64,000 nt of DNA from Thiocapsa bogorovii (GTDB lineage: Bacteria; Pseudomonadota; Gammaproteobacteria; Chromatiales; Chromatiaceae): NCBI RefSeq assembly GCF_021228795.1, contig NZ_CP089309.1, positions 2,294,001 through 2,358,000 on the forward strand, given 5' to 3'. Under the pieces are notes generated by a model. It had not been told where the DNA came from and did not search any database. It worked only from the letters and a program-made list of their open reading frames with translations. Shown here piece by piece: positions 1 to 8,370 of the stretch; position 1 is the first letter of the stretch; each line of letters opens with the position of its first letter. The translations under genes and the position numbers were made by a program.

Positions 1-1
1 G

Positions 2-94
2 ATCGAGTGCGAGCAAGGCGGCACCATCAGACGTATCCTGGTCGAGAACGGTCAGCCGGTCGAATACAACCAGCCGCTGTTCGTCATCGAATAA
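2..94 (+). CDS. accB: acetyl-CoA carboxylase biotin carboxyl carrier protein, C-terminal end
   Basis: Only the last 30 codons are in the window. They read ...[23 protein letters not shown] and match the last strand of a biotinyl/lipoyl domain. BCCP carries the biotin that AccC carboxylates in the first step of fatty acid synthesis. The biotinylated lysine lies upstream of the window edge. The stop TAA at 92-94 is 75 nt before accC, the usual accB-accC operon arrangement. The frame is clear, and the immediate accC neighbour makes the call firm despite the short fragment. Confidence 0.85.
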   Translation: MECEQGGTIRRILVENGQPVEYNQPLFVIE

Positions 95-169
95 GGGCGG
101 AGGCTAGCGTCCCCGTCGTCGAGCGCCGCCCCGATTCGCCGCGCCTCCCTCAGCAAAGACATCGCCACC

Positions 170-1519
170 ATGCCAGCAATGATCGAGAAGGTCCTGATCG
201 CCAACCGGGGCGAGATCGCGCTCCGGATCCTGCGCGCCTGTCGCGAGCTGGGCATCAAGACGGTCGCGGTGCATTCCGAAGCGGACCGCGACCTCAAGCA
301 CGTCCTCTTGGCCGACGAGTCGGTCTGCATCGGCCCTGCCGCCTCGCTGCACAGCTATCTCAACGTGCCGGCGATCATCAGCGCAGCCGAGGTCACCGAC
401 ACGGTCGCCATCCACCCCGGCTACGGCTTCCTGTCCGAGAACGCCGATTTCGCCGAGCGGGTCGAACGCTCCGGCTTCATCTTCATCGGCCCGCGCCCCG
501 AAACCATCCGCCTGATGGGCGACAAGGTCTCGGCGATCGCCGCCATGAACAAGGCCGGCGTACCCTGCGTGCCCGGCTCCGATGGCCCGCTCGACGACAA
601 CAAGAAACGCACGCTGGAGATCGCCCGTCAGATCGGCTACCCGGTGATCATCAAGGCATCCGGCGGCGGGGGCGGTCGCGGCATGCGTGTCGTCCACTCC
701 GAGGCGACCTTGCTGAACGCCATCTCCCTGACCAAGGCGGAGGCCGCCGCAGCCTTCAACAACGACATGGTCTACATGGAGAAGTACCTGGAGAACCCGC
801 GTCACATCGAGTTCCAGGTACTCTCGGACCAGCACGGCAACGCTATCCATCTCGGCGAGCGCGACTGCTCCATGCAGCGCCGCCACCAGAAGGTCGTCGA
901 AGAGGCACCCGCGCCGGGCATCACCGAAGCACAACGCCGCGAGATCGGCGAGCGCTGTGCGGAGGCCTGCCGCACCATCGGTTATCGCGGCGCCGGCACC
1001 TTCGAATTCCTCTTCGAGGACGGCTGCTTCTATTTCATCGAGATGAACACGCGCGTGCAGGTCGAGCACCCGGTTACCGAGATGATCACGGGCGTGGACA
1101 TCGTCAAAGAGCAGATCCTGATCGCCGCCGGCGAGCCGCTGCGCTACACGCAGGACGACATCGTGATCCGCGGGCATGCCGTGGAGTGCCGACTCAACGC
1201 CGAGGACTCCGAGACCTTCATGCCGAGCCCCGGCAAGATCACCGAATTCCATGCCCCCGGCGGCCCCGGCGTGCGACTCGAAACGCACATCTATACCGGC
1301 TACACCGTACCGCGCTACTACGACTCCATGATCGGCAAGCTGATCACCCACGGCGAGGACCGCGAGGCTGCGATTGCGCGGATGTGTAATGCGCTGCGCG
1401 AGACGGTGATCGACGGCATCAACACCAATATCAAGCTGCAGCGGTCGATTCTCAGGGACGGGGCGTTTCTGGCCGGCGGGGCGAATATCCATTATCTGGA
1501 AAAGAAGCTCGGCATGTGA
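170..1519 (+). CDS. accC: acetyl-CoA carboxylase, biotin carboxylase subunit
   Basis: A 449-residue biotin carboxylase of the usual length (E. coli 449). It carboxylates the biotin of AccB using ATP and bicarbonate in the cytoplasm. Visible features are the N-terminal [11 protein letters not shown] strand, the ATP-grasp glycine loop SGGGGGRGM (about residue 163), the CSMQRRHQK segment and the active-site [14 protein letters not shown] (about residue 290). An alternative ATG nine bases downstream (179) would give [12 protein letters not shown], closer to the family start. The gene follows accB in one operon, and its end runs straight into a paired palindromic repeat. Nothing suggests damage. 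Confidence 0.97.
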   Translation: MPAMIEKVLIANRGEIALRILRACRELGIKTVAVHSEADRDLKHVLLADESVCIGPAASLHSYLNVPAIISAAEVTDTVAIHPGYGFLSENADFAERVERSGFIFIGPRPETIRLMGDKVSAIAAMNKAGVPCVPGSDGPLDDNKKRTLEIARQIGYPVIIKASGGGGGRGMRVVHSEATLLNAISLTKAEAAAAFNNDMVYMEKYLENPRHIEFQVLSDQHGNAIHLGERDCSMQRRHQKVVEEAPAPGITEAQRREIGERCAEACRTIGYRGAGTFEFLFEDGCFYFIEMNTRVQVEHPVTEMITGVDIVKEQILIAAGEPLRYTQDDIVIRGHAVECRLNAEDSETFMPSPGKITEFHAPGGPGVRLETHIYTGYTVPRYYDSMIGKLITHGEDREAAIARMCNALRETVIDGINTNIKLQRSILRDGAFLAGGANIHYLEKKLGM

Positions 1520-1522
1520 TGC

Positions 1523-1805
1523 TGAACCGCGTTTCGAGCGACATGCAACGTTCGAGAGGGCGTCGATGTCGGCGCGATTGGATGACTCGGCGCGACGCGG
1601 TTCAGGACGTTAAGACTAACGCATGACTCGGACCGGCTTCGAGGCAGGTAGGCACTCGGGGCTGGATCGGACTCGCCGCGGCCCTCGCGCAACACAATCA
1701 ATCCGATCTTTCTATCTCTTAAATCGCGTCGACTCCGGCGCTTACGAACCGCTGCGAGATCGAGACCGCATGAACACTGCGCATATTGTGCCGGACGCGA
1801 TTTAA
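1523..1805 (+). repeat. paired intergenic palindrome, composite 1 (accC/prmA junction)
   Basis: Two imperfect palindromes fill the accC-prmA gap. The first (1523-1604) has ends TGAACCGCG and CGCGGTTCA. The second (1719-1805) has ends TTAAATCGCG and CGCGATTTAA. About 115 nt separates them, the longest spacer seen in this family. The second unit ends on the base before the prmA ATG. The unit order (type I after the stop, type II before the start) is shared with the composites at 5812, 6771, 47135 and 55484. Confidence 0.8.
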
Positions 1806-2708
1806 ATGGGTTGGCTGCAGCTTTCGATCGAGGTGCCGAAACCGGACGCGGAGGAAATCGCCGCCGTCCTGGAAGACGGCGGCGCACTCTCCGTAACGCT
1901 CGCCGATGCCGCCGACGAACCCCAGCTCGAGCCGGGCCCGGGCGAGACGCCACTCTGGTCGCAGGTCAAGATTTCAGCCCTGTTCGATGCGGACCCCGAG
2001 AGCGAGGCACTGGTCGGCCGTTTGGTCGATCAACTGGTGCGTGAGCCGCGCTCCGGCGGTGCTTGTGGGCCTCGCGTCGAGCGGATCGAGGATCAGGTCT
2101 GGGAGCGGGTCTGGCTCGACACCTTCAAGCCGACCCGCTTCGGTCGGCGTCTTTGGGTCTGTCCGCACGGGCAGGATCCGGATGATCCGGAGTCCGTCGC
2201 CGAGGCCGTGGTCGTCGCGCTGGATCCGGGGCTGGCCTTCGGGACCGGGCATCATCCGACCACCGCGCTCTGTTTGGAGTGGCTCGACGGTACCGCGCTC
2301 GACGGCAAAACGGTTCTGGATTACGGCTGCGGCTCGGGGATCCTCGCGATCGCGGCGCTGCAACTTGGGGCTGCACAGGCGATCGCCGTCGATCATGACC
2401 CTCAAGCACTGGAGGCGACGCGGGACAACGCCCTTGCCAACGGGGTCGCCGACCGACTCGCGATCTACGGGCCGGATGAGGTGCCCGAGCTGAAGGTCGA
2501 TGTGACCATCGCCAACATCCTCGCCGGGCCGCTGATCTCGCTGGCCCCTCGGCTTGTCGAGTCGCTGCGACCGGGCGGCGCGCTGGCCGTCTCGGGCGTG
2601 CTTGCCGAGCAGGTCGAGACAATCCGCGCGGCCTATGGCGAGCGGATCGAGCTCGCACCGACACGCCTGCGCGAGGATTGGGCGCTCATCTGCGGGACGC
2701 GCCGGTAG
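1806..2708 (+). CDS. prmA: ribosomal protein L11 methyltransferase
   Basis: A 300-residue SAM-dependent methyltransferase that trimethylates ribosomal protein L11. The N-terminal half is the substrate-recognition domain starting MGWLQLSIEVPKPDAEEIA. The catalytic Rossmann half carries motif I VLDYGCGSGILAI (about residue 172) and the PrmA-typical IANILAGPL (about residue 243). GTGHHPTT is also present. The length equals the family norm (E. coli 293). The ATG follows directly after a TTTAA-ended palindromic repeat, so there is no ordinary Shine-Dalgarno outside that repeat. prmA next to dusB and fis is the standard gammaproteobacterial order. Confidence 0.97.
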   Translation: MGWLQLSIEVPKPDAEEIAAVLEDGGALSVTLADAADEPQLEPGPGETPLWSQVKISALFDADPESEALVGRLVDQLVREPRSGGACGPRVERIEDQVWERVWLDTFKPTRFGRRLWVCPHGQDPDDPESVAEAVVVALDPGLAFGTGHHPTTALCLEWLDGTALDGKTVLDYGCGSGILAIAALQLGAAQAIAVDHDPQALEATRDNALANGVADRLAIYGPDEVPELKVDVTIANILAGPLISLAPRLVESLRPGGALAVSGVLAEQVETIRAAYGERIELAPTRLREDWALICGTRR

Positions 2709-2709
2709 A

Positions 2710-2778
2710 GCGGACAAGCGTAGCGCAGTCCGCCGGCTCCGGCTCAGGGATCGGTAGACTGCGCTCTCGAATGTCCGC
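2710..2778. repeat. inverted repeat downstream of prmA
   Basis: Two arms of about 21-22 nt, GCGGACAAGCGTAGCGCAGTC and the reverse complement of a GCGGACATTCG...GCGCAGTC arm ending at 2778, face each other across a GC-rich loop. The start lies two bases after the prmA stop. It has no T-tract, so it may be an mRNA 3'-end stabiliser or a REP-like element rather than a classic terminator. It differs from the TTTAAACCGCG family. Confidence 0.6.
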
Positions 2779-2891
2779 CCGATCCTCCATGTCGACCCGA
2801 CCGCTCCGATCGGCGACGTGGCCAGGCGGGCGAGTCAGGCTCGTTTCGAAACATGATTGGTTCAATCGCGCCTACTGTATCGAGTCCGTCC

Positions 2892-3890
2892 ATGAATCGC
2901 TCATTCGCCATCGGCCCCCACCGCTTCGAAAACAATCTCATCCTTGCCCCGATGGCCGGGGTGAGCGATCGACCCTTCCGTGCGCTTTGTCGGCGAATGG
3001 GTGCGGGGCTCGCGGTTGCCGAGATGGTCTCGTCGAACACCGCGCTTTGGGGCACACGCAAATCGGTGCGGCGTCTGGACTACGCGGGCGAGGCCGGTCC
3101 GGTGTCGGCGCAGATCGTCGGCGCGGATCCGCTCGACATGGCCGAAGCGGCCCGGATCAACGTCGACCTGGGCGCCGACATCGTCGACATCAATATGGGT
3201 TGTCCCGCAAAGAAGGTCTGCAAACGCGCGGCGGGCTCTGCACTGCTGCGCGACGAGGTCCTGGTCGGGCGTATCCTCGAGTCCGTGGTGGCTGCGGTCC
3301 CGGTCCCGGTCACCTTGAAGATCCGCACCGGCTGGTCGCCCGAGAACCGCAATGCCGTGCGGGTTGCGCAGATCGCGCAGGAGTCCGGGATCGCCGCCTT
3401 GACCGTCCATGGGCGTACGCGTGCCTGCAGCTACGGCGTACCCGCCGAATACGACACGCTCCGTGCCGTCCGCGCGGCGGTGACGATACCGCTCATCGCC
3501 AACGGCGACATCGCGAGCCCCGAACGGGCGAAACAGGTCCTGGACTGCACCGGCGCCGATGCTATCATGATCGGACGCGCGGCCCGGGGACGACCCTGGA
3601 TCTTCCGCGACGTCACGGCTTACCTGACCTCGGGCACACTGCCGGTCGAACCTCCGAGGCACTGGATCCATGCGCTCCTGCACGAGCATCTCGATGCCTT
3701 GTATCGGTTTTACGGCGCCCATGCCGGCGTGCGAATCGCGCGCAAACACATCTCCTGGTACTGCCGTCACTTACCGGGTGCAGCGATCTTCAGAGACATC
3801 GTCAACGGGACCGAAACCCCGGCGGAGCAGTTGTCGCGGGTCGCCGCGTTCTTCGAGCAATGCCCCGAAACGGAGAATCAAGCAGCATGA
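2892..3890 (+). CDS. dusB: tRNA-dihydrouridine synthase B
   Basis: An FMN enzyme that reduces uridines in the tRNA D-loop. Family marks are LAPMAGVSDRPFR near the N-terminus, the catalytic-cysteine loop NMGCPAKKVCK, KIRTGW and the phosphate-binding IMIGRAARGRPWIF. From ATG 2892 the protein has 332 residues (E. coli DusB 321). An in-frame upstream ATG at 2853 adds 13 residues that do not look conserved. The stop codon overlaps the fis ATG (ATGA), so the two genes are translationally coupled, as in E. coli where dusB leads the fis operon. Confidence 0.95.
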   Translation: MNRSFAIGPHRFENNLILAPMAGVSDRPFRALCRRMGAGLAVAEMVSSNTALWGTRKSVRRLDYAGEAGPVSAQIVGADPLDMAEAARINVDLGADIVDINMGCPAKKVCKRAAGSALLRDEVLVGRILESVVAAVPVPVTLKIRTGWSPENRNAVRVAQIAQESGIAALTVHGRTRACSYGVPAEYDTLRAVRAAVTIPLIANGDIASPERAKQVLDCTGADAIMIGRAARGRPWIFRDVTAYLTSGTLPVEPPRHWIHALLHEHLDALYRFYGAHAGVRIARKHISWYCRHLPGAAIFRDIVNGTETPAEQLSRVAAFFEQCPETENQAA

Positions 3891-4195
3891 ATTCAGTCGC
3901 CTTGGACAGTGTATCCGAACCGACATCGATGGGGCTGCAGGTGGTGGAGGCGGATCGCACCGACCCACTGAGTAAATGCGTACAGGATGCCCTGCGCTTC
4001 TATCTCGAGAACATGGCCGGCCATGACGTGGTCAACCTCTACGCCCTGGTGCTCGAGGAAGTCGAGCGCCCGATGTTCGAGACCGTTCTGGACCACACCA
4101 ACGGCAACCTGAGCCACGCCGCGAAGATCCTCGGCCTGACGCGCGCCACCCTACGCAAGCGACTGGCCGCTCACGGGATCGAGCGCGCGCGCTGA
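3887..4195 (+). CDS. fis: DNA-binding protein Fis
   Basis: A 102-residue nucleoid-associated protein and transcription factor. It bends DNA and activates rRNA and other promoters during rapid growth. The C-terminal helix-turn-helix is clear: FETVLDHTNGNLSHAAKILG followed by LTRATLRKRLAAHGI. The N-terminal part is the dimerisation region. The start overlaps the dusB stop by four bases (ATGA). Length and context agree with gammaproteobacterial Fis (98 residues in E. coli). Confidence 0.95.
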   Translation: MNSVALDSVSEPTSMGLQVVEADRTDPLSKCVQDALRFYLENMAGHDVVNLYALVLEEVERPMFETVLDHTNGNLSHAAKILGLTRATLRKRLAAHGIERAR

Positions 4196-4255
4196 CCCCG
4201 TATCGCCGGCCGCAGCGCAGGCCCCCTTTCAGATCATCAGACCGGATCGACCCCC

Positions 4256-5815
4256 ATGCAATCCATTCACCGCGCCCTGATCAGCGTGTCCGACAAGACC
4301 GGCCTCGCCGCCTTCGCCCGCGACCTTGCCGTCAAAGGCGTCGAGATCCTGTCCACCGGCGGAACCGCCCGGCTCCTCACCGAGCAAGGCATCCCCGTCA
4401 CCGAAGTATCCGACTACACCGGATTCCCGGAGATGATGGACGGTCGGGTCAAGACCCTGCACCCGCGCATCCACGGCGGCATCCTGGGGCGTCGCGGCGT
4501 CGACGACCGGGTCATGCGCGAGAACGAGATCAAGCCGATCGACCTGGTCGTCGTGAATCTCTACCCCTTCGAGCAGACGGTCGTCGATCCGTCCTGCGAT
4601 CTGGCCACGGCCATCGAGAACATCGACATCGGCGGCCCGACCCTGCTGCGCGCCGCGGCCAAGAACCACGCGTCCGTTTCCGTGGTCGTCGACTCGGCCG
4701 ACTACCCCCGTATCACCGCGGAGATCGCCGAGCACGGCGGAGTGAGCGAGGCCACGCGTTTCGATCTGGCGGTCAAGGCCTTCGAGCACACCGCCCGCTA
4801 CGACGGCGCCATCGCCAATTATCTCGGCGCAAAGCTCGCGACCGACACCCCCGGCGCCTTCCCGCGCACGCTGAGCCTGCAGCTCGCACGCAAGCAATCC
4901 ATGCGCTACGGGGAGAATCCGCATCAGAACGCGGCCTTCTACATCGAGCACGGCGACCTGGAGACGAGCATCGCCACCGCCAGCCAGATCCAAGGCAAGG
5001 CGCTGTCCTACAACAACATCGCCGATACGGATGCGGCGCTCGAGTGCGTGAAGCAGTTCTCCGAGGGTCCGGCCTGCGTCATCGTCAAGCACGCCAACCC
5101 CTGCGGTGTCGCACTGGGCGCCAACCTGCTCGAGGCCTACGAGCGCGCCTACAGCACGGACCCGGAATCGGCTTTCGGCGGCATCATCGCCTTCAACGGC
5201 GAGCTCGACGGCGAGACGGCCCGCACCATCGTCGAGCGTCAGTTCGTCGAGGTCATCATCGCACCGCGCGTGACCGCCGAGGCCAGCGAGGCGGTCGCAG
5301 CCAAAAAGAACGTCAGACTGCTCGAATGCGGCGAGTGGGACAGCGAGCTGGTCCACCGACTCGACTTCAAACGCGTCAACGGCGGTCTGCTGGTTCAGGA
5401 TGCCGACCTGCGCCTGACCGAAGCGCTGAAGACCGTCACCGAGCGCGCGCCGAGCGAGCAGGAGCTTTCGGACCTGCTCTTTACATGGCGGGTCGCCAAG
5501 TTCGTCAAATCCAACGCCATCGTCTACGGGCGCGACGCCATGACCATCGGTGTCGGCGCCGGCCAGATGAGCCGTGTGAACTCCGCACGCATCGCCTCCA
5601 TCAAGGCCGAGCAGGCGGGTCTCGTGGTCGCCGGCGCCGTCATGGCCTCGGACGCCTTTTTCCCCTTCCGCGACGGGATCGACCAGGCCGCGGCGGCAGG
5701 GATCACGGCCGTGATCCAGCCCGGCGGCTCCATGCGCGACGAAGAGACCATTGCCGCGGCCAACGAGCACGGGATCGCGATGCTCTTCACCGGCATGCGG
5801 CATTTCAGGCATTAG
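4256..5815 (+). CDS. purH: bifunctional AICAR formyltransferase/IMP cyclohydrolase
   Basis: A 519-residue enzyme for the last two steps of de novo IMP synthesis. The N-terminal MGS-like cyclohydrolase domain runs from [11 protein letters not shown] through the STGGTARLL and GGRVKTLHP-type region. The C-terminal formyltransferase domain has the catalytic KHANPCG (about residue 279), SAFGG and KSNAIVY. The end FTGMRHFRH is typical. The stop TAG (5813-5815) lies inside the first unit of a palindromic repeat. purD lies two genes on, with an lpxA-family gene in between, so this is a split purHD arrangement. Confidence 0.97.
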   Translation: MQSIHRALISVSDKTGLAAFARDLAVKGVEILSTGGTARLLTEQGIPVTEVSDYTGFPEMMDGRVKTLHPRIHGGILGRRGVDDRVMRENEIKPIDLVVVNLYPFEQTVVDPSCDLATAIENIDIGGPTLLRAAAKNHASVSVVVDSADYPRITAEIAEHGGVSEATRFDLAVKAFEHTARYDGAIANYLGAKLATDTPGAFPRTLSLQLARKQSMRYGENPHQNAAFYIEHGDLETSIATASQIQGKALSYNNIADTDAALECVKQFSEGPACVIVKHANPCGVALGANLLEAYERAYSTDPESAFGGIIAFNGELDGETARTIVERQFVEVIIAPRVTAEASEAVAAKKNVRLLECGEWDSELVHRLDFKRVNGGLLVQDADLRLTEALKTVTERAPSEQELSDLLFTWRVAKFVKSNAIVYGRDAMTIGVGAGQMSRVNSARIASIKAEQAGLVVAGAVMASDAFFPFRDGIDQAAAAGITAVIQPGGSMRDEETIAAANEHGIAMLFTGMRHFRH

Positions 5816-6001
5816 ATCGCGTCCGGACCGACAGGCACTGTTTTCGTTTCGGCGAGGCCTTGGAGCCACCAGCCCAGGCCGGAGTCGACGCGATTTAAGT
5901 CTTTATTTTTTATTCTTTGAACCGCGTCGACTCAGAGCTTTCATGACGCGCCGACCTCGATCGACGCCATCACCTTCTTGACTCACACAGGACGCGGTTC
6001 A
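5812..6001 (+). repeat. paired intergenic palindrome, composite 2 (purH/lpxA junction)
   Basis: Unit I (5812-5898) runs from TTAGATCGCGTCC to GACGCGATTTAA and contains the purH stop codon. A 17-nt AT-rich spacer with TTTATTTTTTATT follows. Unit II (5916-6001) runs from TTTGAACCGCGTCGACTC to GACGCGGTTCA and ends on the base before the lpxA ATG. The whole intergenic region is therefore made of the repeat. Confidence 0.85.
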
Positions 6002-6775
6002 ATGGGCATCCACCCGACGGCCATCATCGAAGACGGCGCCGAGCTGCATCCCTCGGTCACTGTCGGTCCCTATTCGATCATCGAGTCCGGGGCCGTCGTC
6101 GGCGAAGGCTGCCGGATCGAGTCCTGCGTGCGCATCTTCGGCGCGACGCGGATGGGCGCACACAACCGGGTCTGTCACGGGGCGACGCTCGGCTCGGAGC
6201 CCCAGGATCTCGGCTTTCGCCCGGAACTGGCGCGGCCGCTCGTGATCGGCGACCACAATCACTTCAAAGAAGGCGTCAACATCAGTTGCGGCATCAAGTC
6301 CGAGGCGGGCACCCGCATCGGCAGCCACAATTATTGGATGGCCTTCTCGCATGCGGGTCATGACTGCATCGTCGGCGACCACAACATCTTCGCCAACACG
6401 GCCACGCTCGCCGGTCATTGCGAGGTCGCGGATCGGACCTTCCTCTCGGGACAGGTCGCCGTGCATCAGTTCTGCCGGATCGGCTCCTATGCCATGGTCG
6501 CCGGGGTCACGGGTGTCGCGCAGGACGTGCCGCCGTTCGCCCTGGTCGACGGCCATCGCGCGCGCATCGTGGGTCTGAACGTGGTCGGCTTGCGGCGCGG
6601 CGGCTTCTCGCAGGAGCAGCGCACGCGCATCAAGGCGGTCTATCGACTGGTCTTCCGCTCCGGGCTGCGCCCGGGCGAGGCACTCGCCCGAGCCGAGCAG
6701 GAGTACCCAGGCCCGGAGACTCAATCCATCGTCCAGTTCATTCAGTCGAGCCGGCGCGGCGTCGTCTCGTTTTAA
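6002..6775 (+). CDS. lpxA: acyl-[ACP]--UDP-N-acetylglucosamine O-acyltransferase (LpxA family)
   Basis: A 257-residue left-handed beta-helix acyltransferase, the first step of lipid A synthesis. Hexapeptide repeats start at [17 protein letters not shown]. The catalytic histidine lies in [13 protein letters not shown], near the usual position 125. The C-terminal half is helical. The length matches LpxA (262 in E. coli). Oddities: it stands between purH and purD rather than in the lpxD-fabZ-lpxA-lpxB cluster, and the nucleotide-side motif reads GSEPQDLGF instead of the commoner GEPPQDLKY. It may be a second, divergent LpxA copy. Both gene borders are palindromic repeats, and the repeat supplies the stop codon TAA. 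Confidence 0.85.
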   Translation: MGIHPTAIIEDGAELHPSVTVGPYSIIESGAVVGEGCRIESCVRIFGATRMGAHNRVCHGATLGSEPQDLGFRPELARPLVIGDHNHFKEGVNISCGIKSEAGTRIGSHNYWMAFSHAGHDCIVGDHNIFANTATLAGHCEVADRTFLSGQVAVHQFCRIGSYAMVAGVTGVAQDVPPFALVDGHRARIVGLNVVGLRRGGFSQEQRTRIKAVYRLVFRSGLRPGEALARAEQEYPGPETQSIVQFIQSSRRGVVSF

Positions 6776-6966
6776 ACCGCGTCCAGAGCGAAATGCTGAT
6801 TCGTGAGTGAGATAGACGTTGGCTGCATCCACGACCCTTAGCCGGGACGCGGTTTAAAATAATTTATTTTTTAATCGTTTAAACCGCGCCGGCTCCAGCG
6901 CTCGTCAAATCTGCCGGAGCCGATCCCATCCCAAAACATCGCATACCGCGCTGAGCGCGGTTTAAA
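6771..6966 (+). repeat. paired intergenic palindrome, composite 3 (lpxA/purD junction)
   Basis: This is the clearest member of the family. Unit I (6771-6858) runs TTTAAACCGCGTCC to GGACGCGGTTTAAA, and its TAA is the lpxA stop. The spacer (6859-6877) is almost pure A/T. Unit II (6878-6966) runs TTTAAACCGCGCCGGCTCC to GCGCGGTTTAAA, ending 10 nt before the purD ATG. Both units align with the corresponding units at 47135-47329 over their whole length, not only at the ends. Confidence 0.9.
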
Positions 6967-6976
6967 GGTGACAGGT

Positions 6977-8266
6977 ATGAAGATCCTGATCGTCGGCAAT
7001 GGCGGGCGCGAGCATGCCCTCGCCTGGAAGGCCGCACAATCGCCGCTGGCCGAGCGCGTTTACGTTGCGCCCGGCAACGGCGGCACCGCGCATGAGCCCA
7101 AGGTGGAAAATCTGCCGATCGCGGCGGACGACATTCCCGCACTGGTGCGTTTTGCCACCGAGCAGGCAATCGACCTGACCATCATCGGCCCGGAGGCACC
7201 CCTGGTCGCGGGCGTCGTCGATGCCTTCAAGGCGGCCGGGCTGCGCTGTTTCGGACCGACCCGCGACGCTGCGCAGCTCGAGGGCTCGAAGGCCTTCACC
7301 AAGGATTTCCTCGCGCACCATCGCATCCCGACGGCGTCCTACGGCGTCTTTACCGAGACCGAGCCTGCGCTCGCCTATCTGCGTCGCGTCGGCGCACCCA
7401 TCGTCATCAAGGCCGACGGTCTCGCCGCGGGCAAGGGTGTCATCCTGGCCGAGGATCTCGCGACCGCCGAGGCGGCGGTGCAGGACATGCTCGGCGCCGG
7501 GCGCTTCGGCAGTGCCGGCAATCGCATGGTCATCGAAGAATTCCTGACCGGCGAGGAGGCGAGCTTCATCGTCATGGTCGACGGCGAGCACATCCTGCCG
7601 CTCGCCACCTCGCAGGATCACAAGGCCCGCGACGACGGCGATCGCGGACCAAACACCGGCGGAATGGGTGCCTACTCACCGGCACCGATCGTCACCCCGG
7701 ACATCCACGATCGCGTCATGCGCGAGGTGATCGAACCGACCGTCGCCGGGCTCGCCGCCGAAGGCATCCATTATGTCGGGTTCCTTTACGCCGGCCTCAT
7801 GGTCGCCGCCGACGGGACGCCCAAGGTGCTCGAGTACAACTGCCGGCTCGGCGACCCCGAGACCCAGCCGCTGCTAATGCGTCTGGAGTCCGACCTAGTC
7901 GAGCTGTGCCTGGCCGCGATCGAAGGTCGTCTCGATCGGGTCAGGGCCGTCTGGGATCCGCGGCCCGCGCTGGGCGTAGTCATGGCGGCCGGCGGTTATC
8001 CGGACAGCTACGAGACCGGCCACCCGATCAACGGGCTGGACGCCGCGCTGCCCTCGGACGTCAAGGTCTTTCAGGCCGGCACAAAGGCGGATGGATCGGC
8101 GATCCTGACCAACGGCGGACGGGTCCTCTGCGTCACCGCACTCGGAAACAGCGTTTCGGAGGCGCAATCCCGAGCCTATCAAGCCATCGAGAATATTCGG
8201 TGGGAAGGCTGCCGGTTCCGGCGCGATATCGGTTATCGGGCGATTGCCCGCGAGCCGTCGAGCTGA
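6977..8266 (+). CDS. purD: phosphoribosylamine--glycine ligase
   Basis: A 429-residue ATP-grasp enzyme joining glycine to phosphoribosylamine in purine synthesis. N-terminal MKILIVGNGGREHALAWK, the IIGPEAPLVAG loop, the ATP-grasp core VIKADGLAAGKGV and the metal-binding EYNCRLGDPETQ are all present. The length equals E. coli PurD (429). ATG 6977 is chosen over an in-frame GTG at 6968 because it matches the family start. It lies 10 nt after a palindromic repeat. Its 3' end converges with the defence-operon helicase across about 100 nt with no visible gene. Confidence 0.97.
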   Translation: MKILIVGNGGREHALAWKAAQSPLAERVYVAPGNGGTAHEPKVENLPIAADDIPALVRFATEQAIDLTIIGPEAPLVAGVVDAFKAAGLRCFGPTRDAAQLEGSKAFTKDFLAHHRIPTASYGVFTETEPALAYLRRVGAPIVIKADGLAAGKGVILAEDLATAEAAVQDMLGAGRFGSAGNRMVIEEFLTGEEASFIVMVDGEHILPLATSQDHKARDDGDRGPNTGGMGAYSPAPIVTPDIHDRVMREVIEPTVAGLAAEGIHYVGFLYAGLMVAADGTPKVLEYNCRLGDPETQPLLMRLESDLVELCLAAIEGRLDRVRAVWDPRPALGVVMAAGGYPDSYETGHPINGLDAALPSDVKVFQAGTKADGSAILTNGGRVLCVTALGNSVSEAQSRAYQAIENIRWEGCRFRRDIGYRAIAREPSS

Positions 8267-8370
8267 AGGTCATCCGCGCCCCGTGCCCGGCCGACCGCGC
8301 AGTCGATCATGCCGGGCAGGGTCGCTGATCAGGTTTGCGAGAGCGACCGCCGTATGGGCATCTGCTCGAA

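Noticed and set aside
104-1492. Long minus-strand frame opposite accC
   Set aside because: It is the mirror of a clear biotin carboxylase gene in high-GC DNA and shows no protein motif.
4229-5869. 546-codon minus-strand frame opposite purH
   Set aside because: It has no motifs, covers purH exactly, and its amino-acid composition is that of an antisense shadow.
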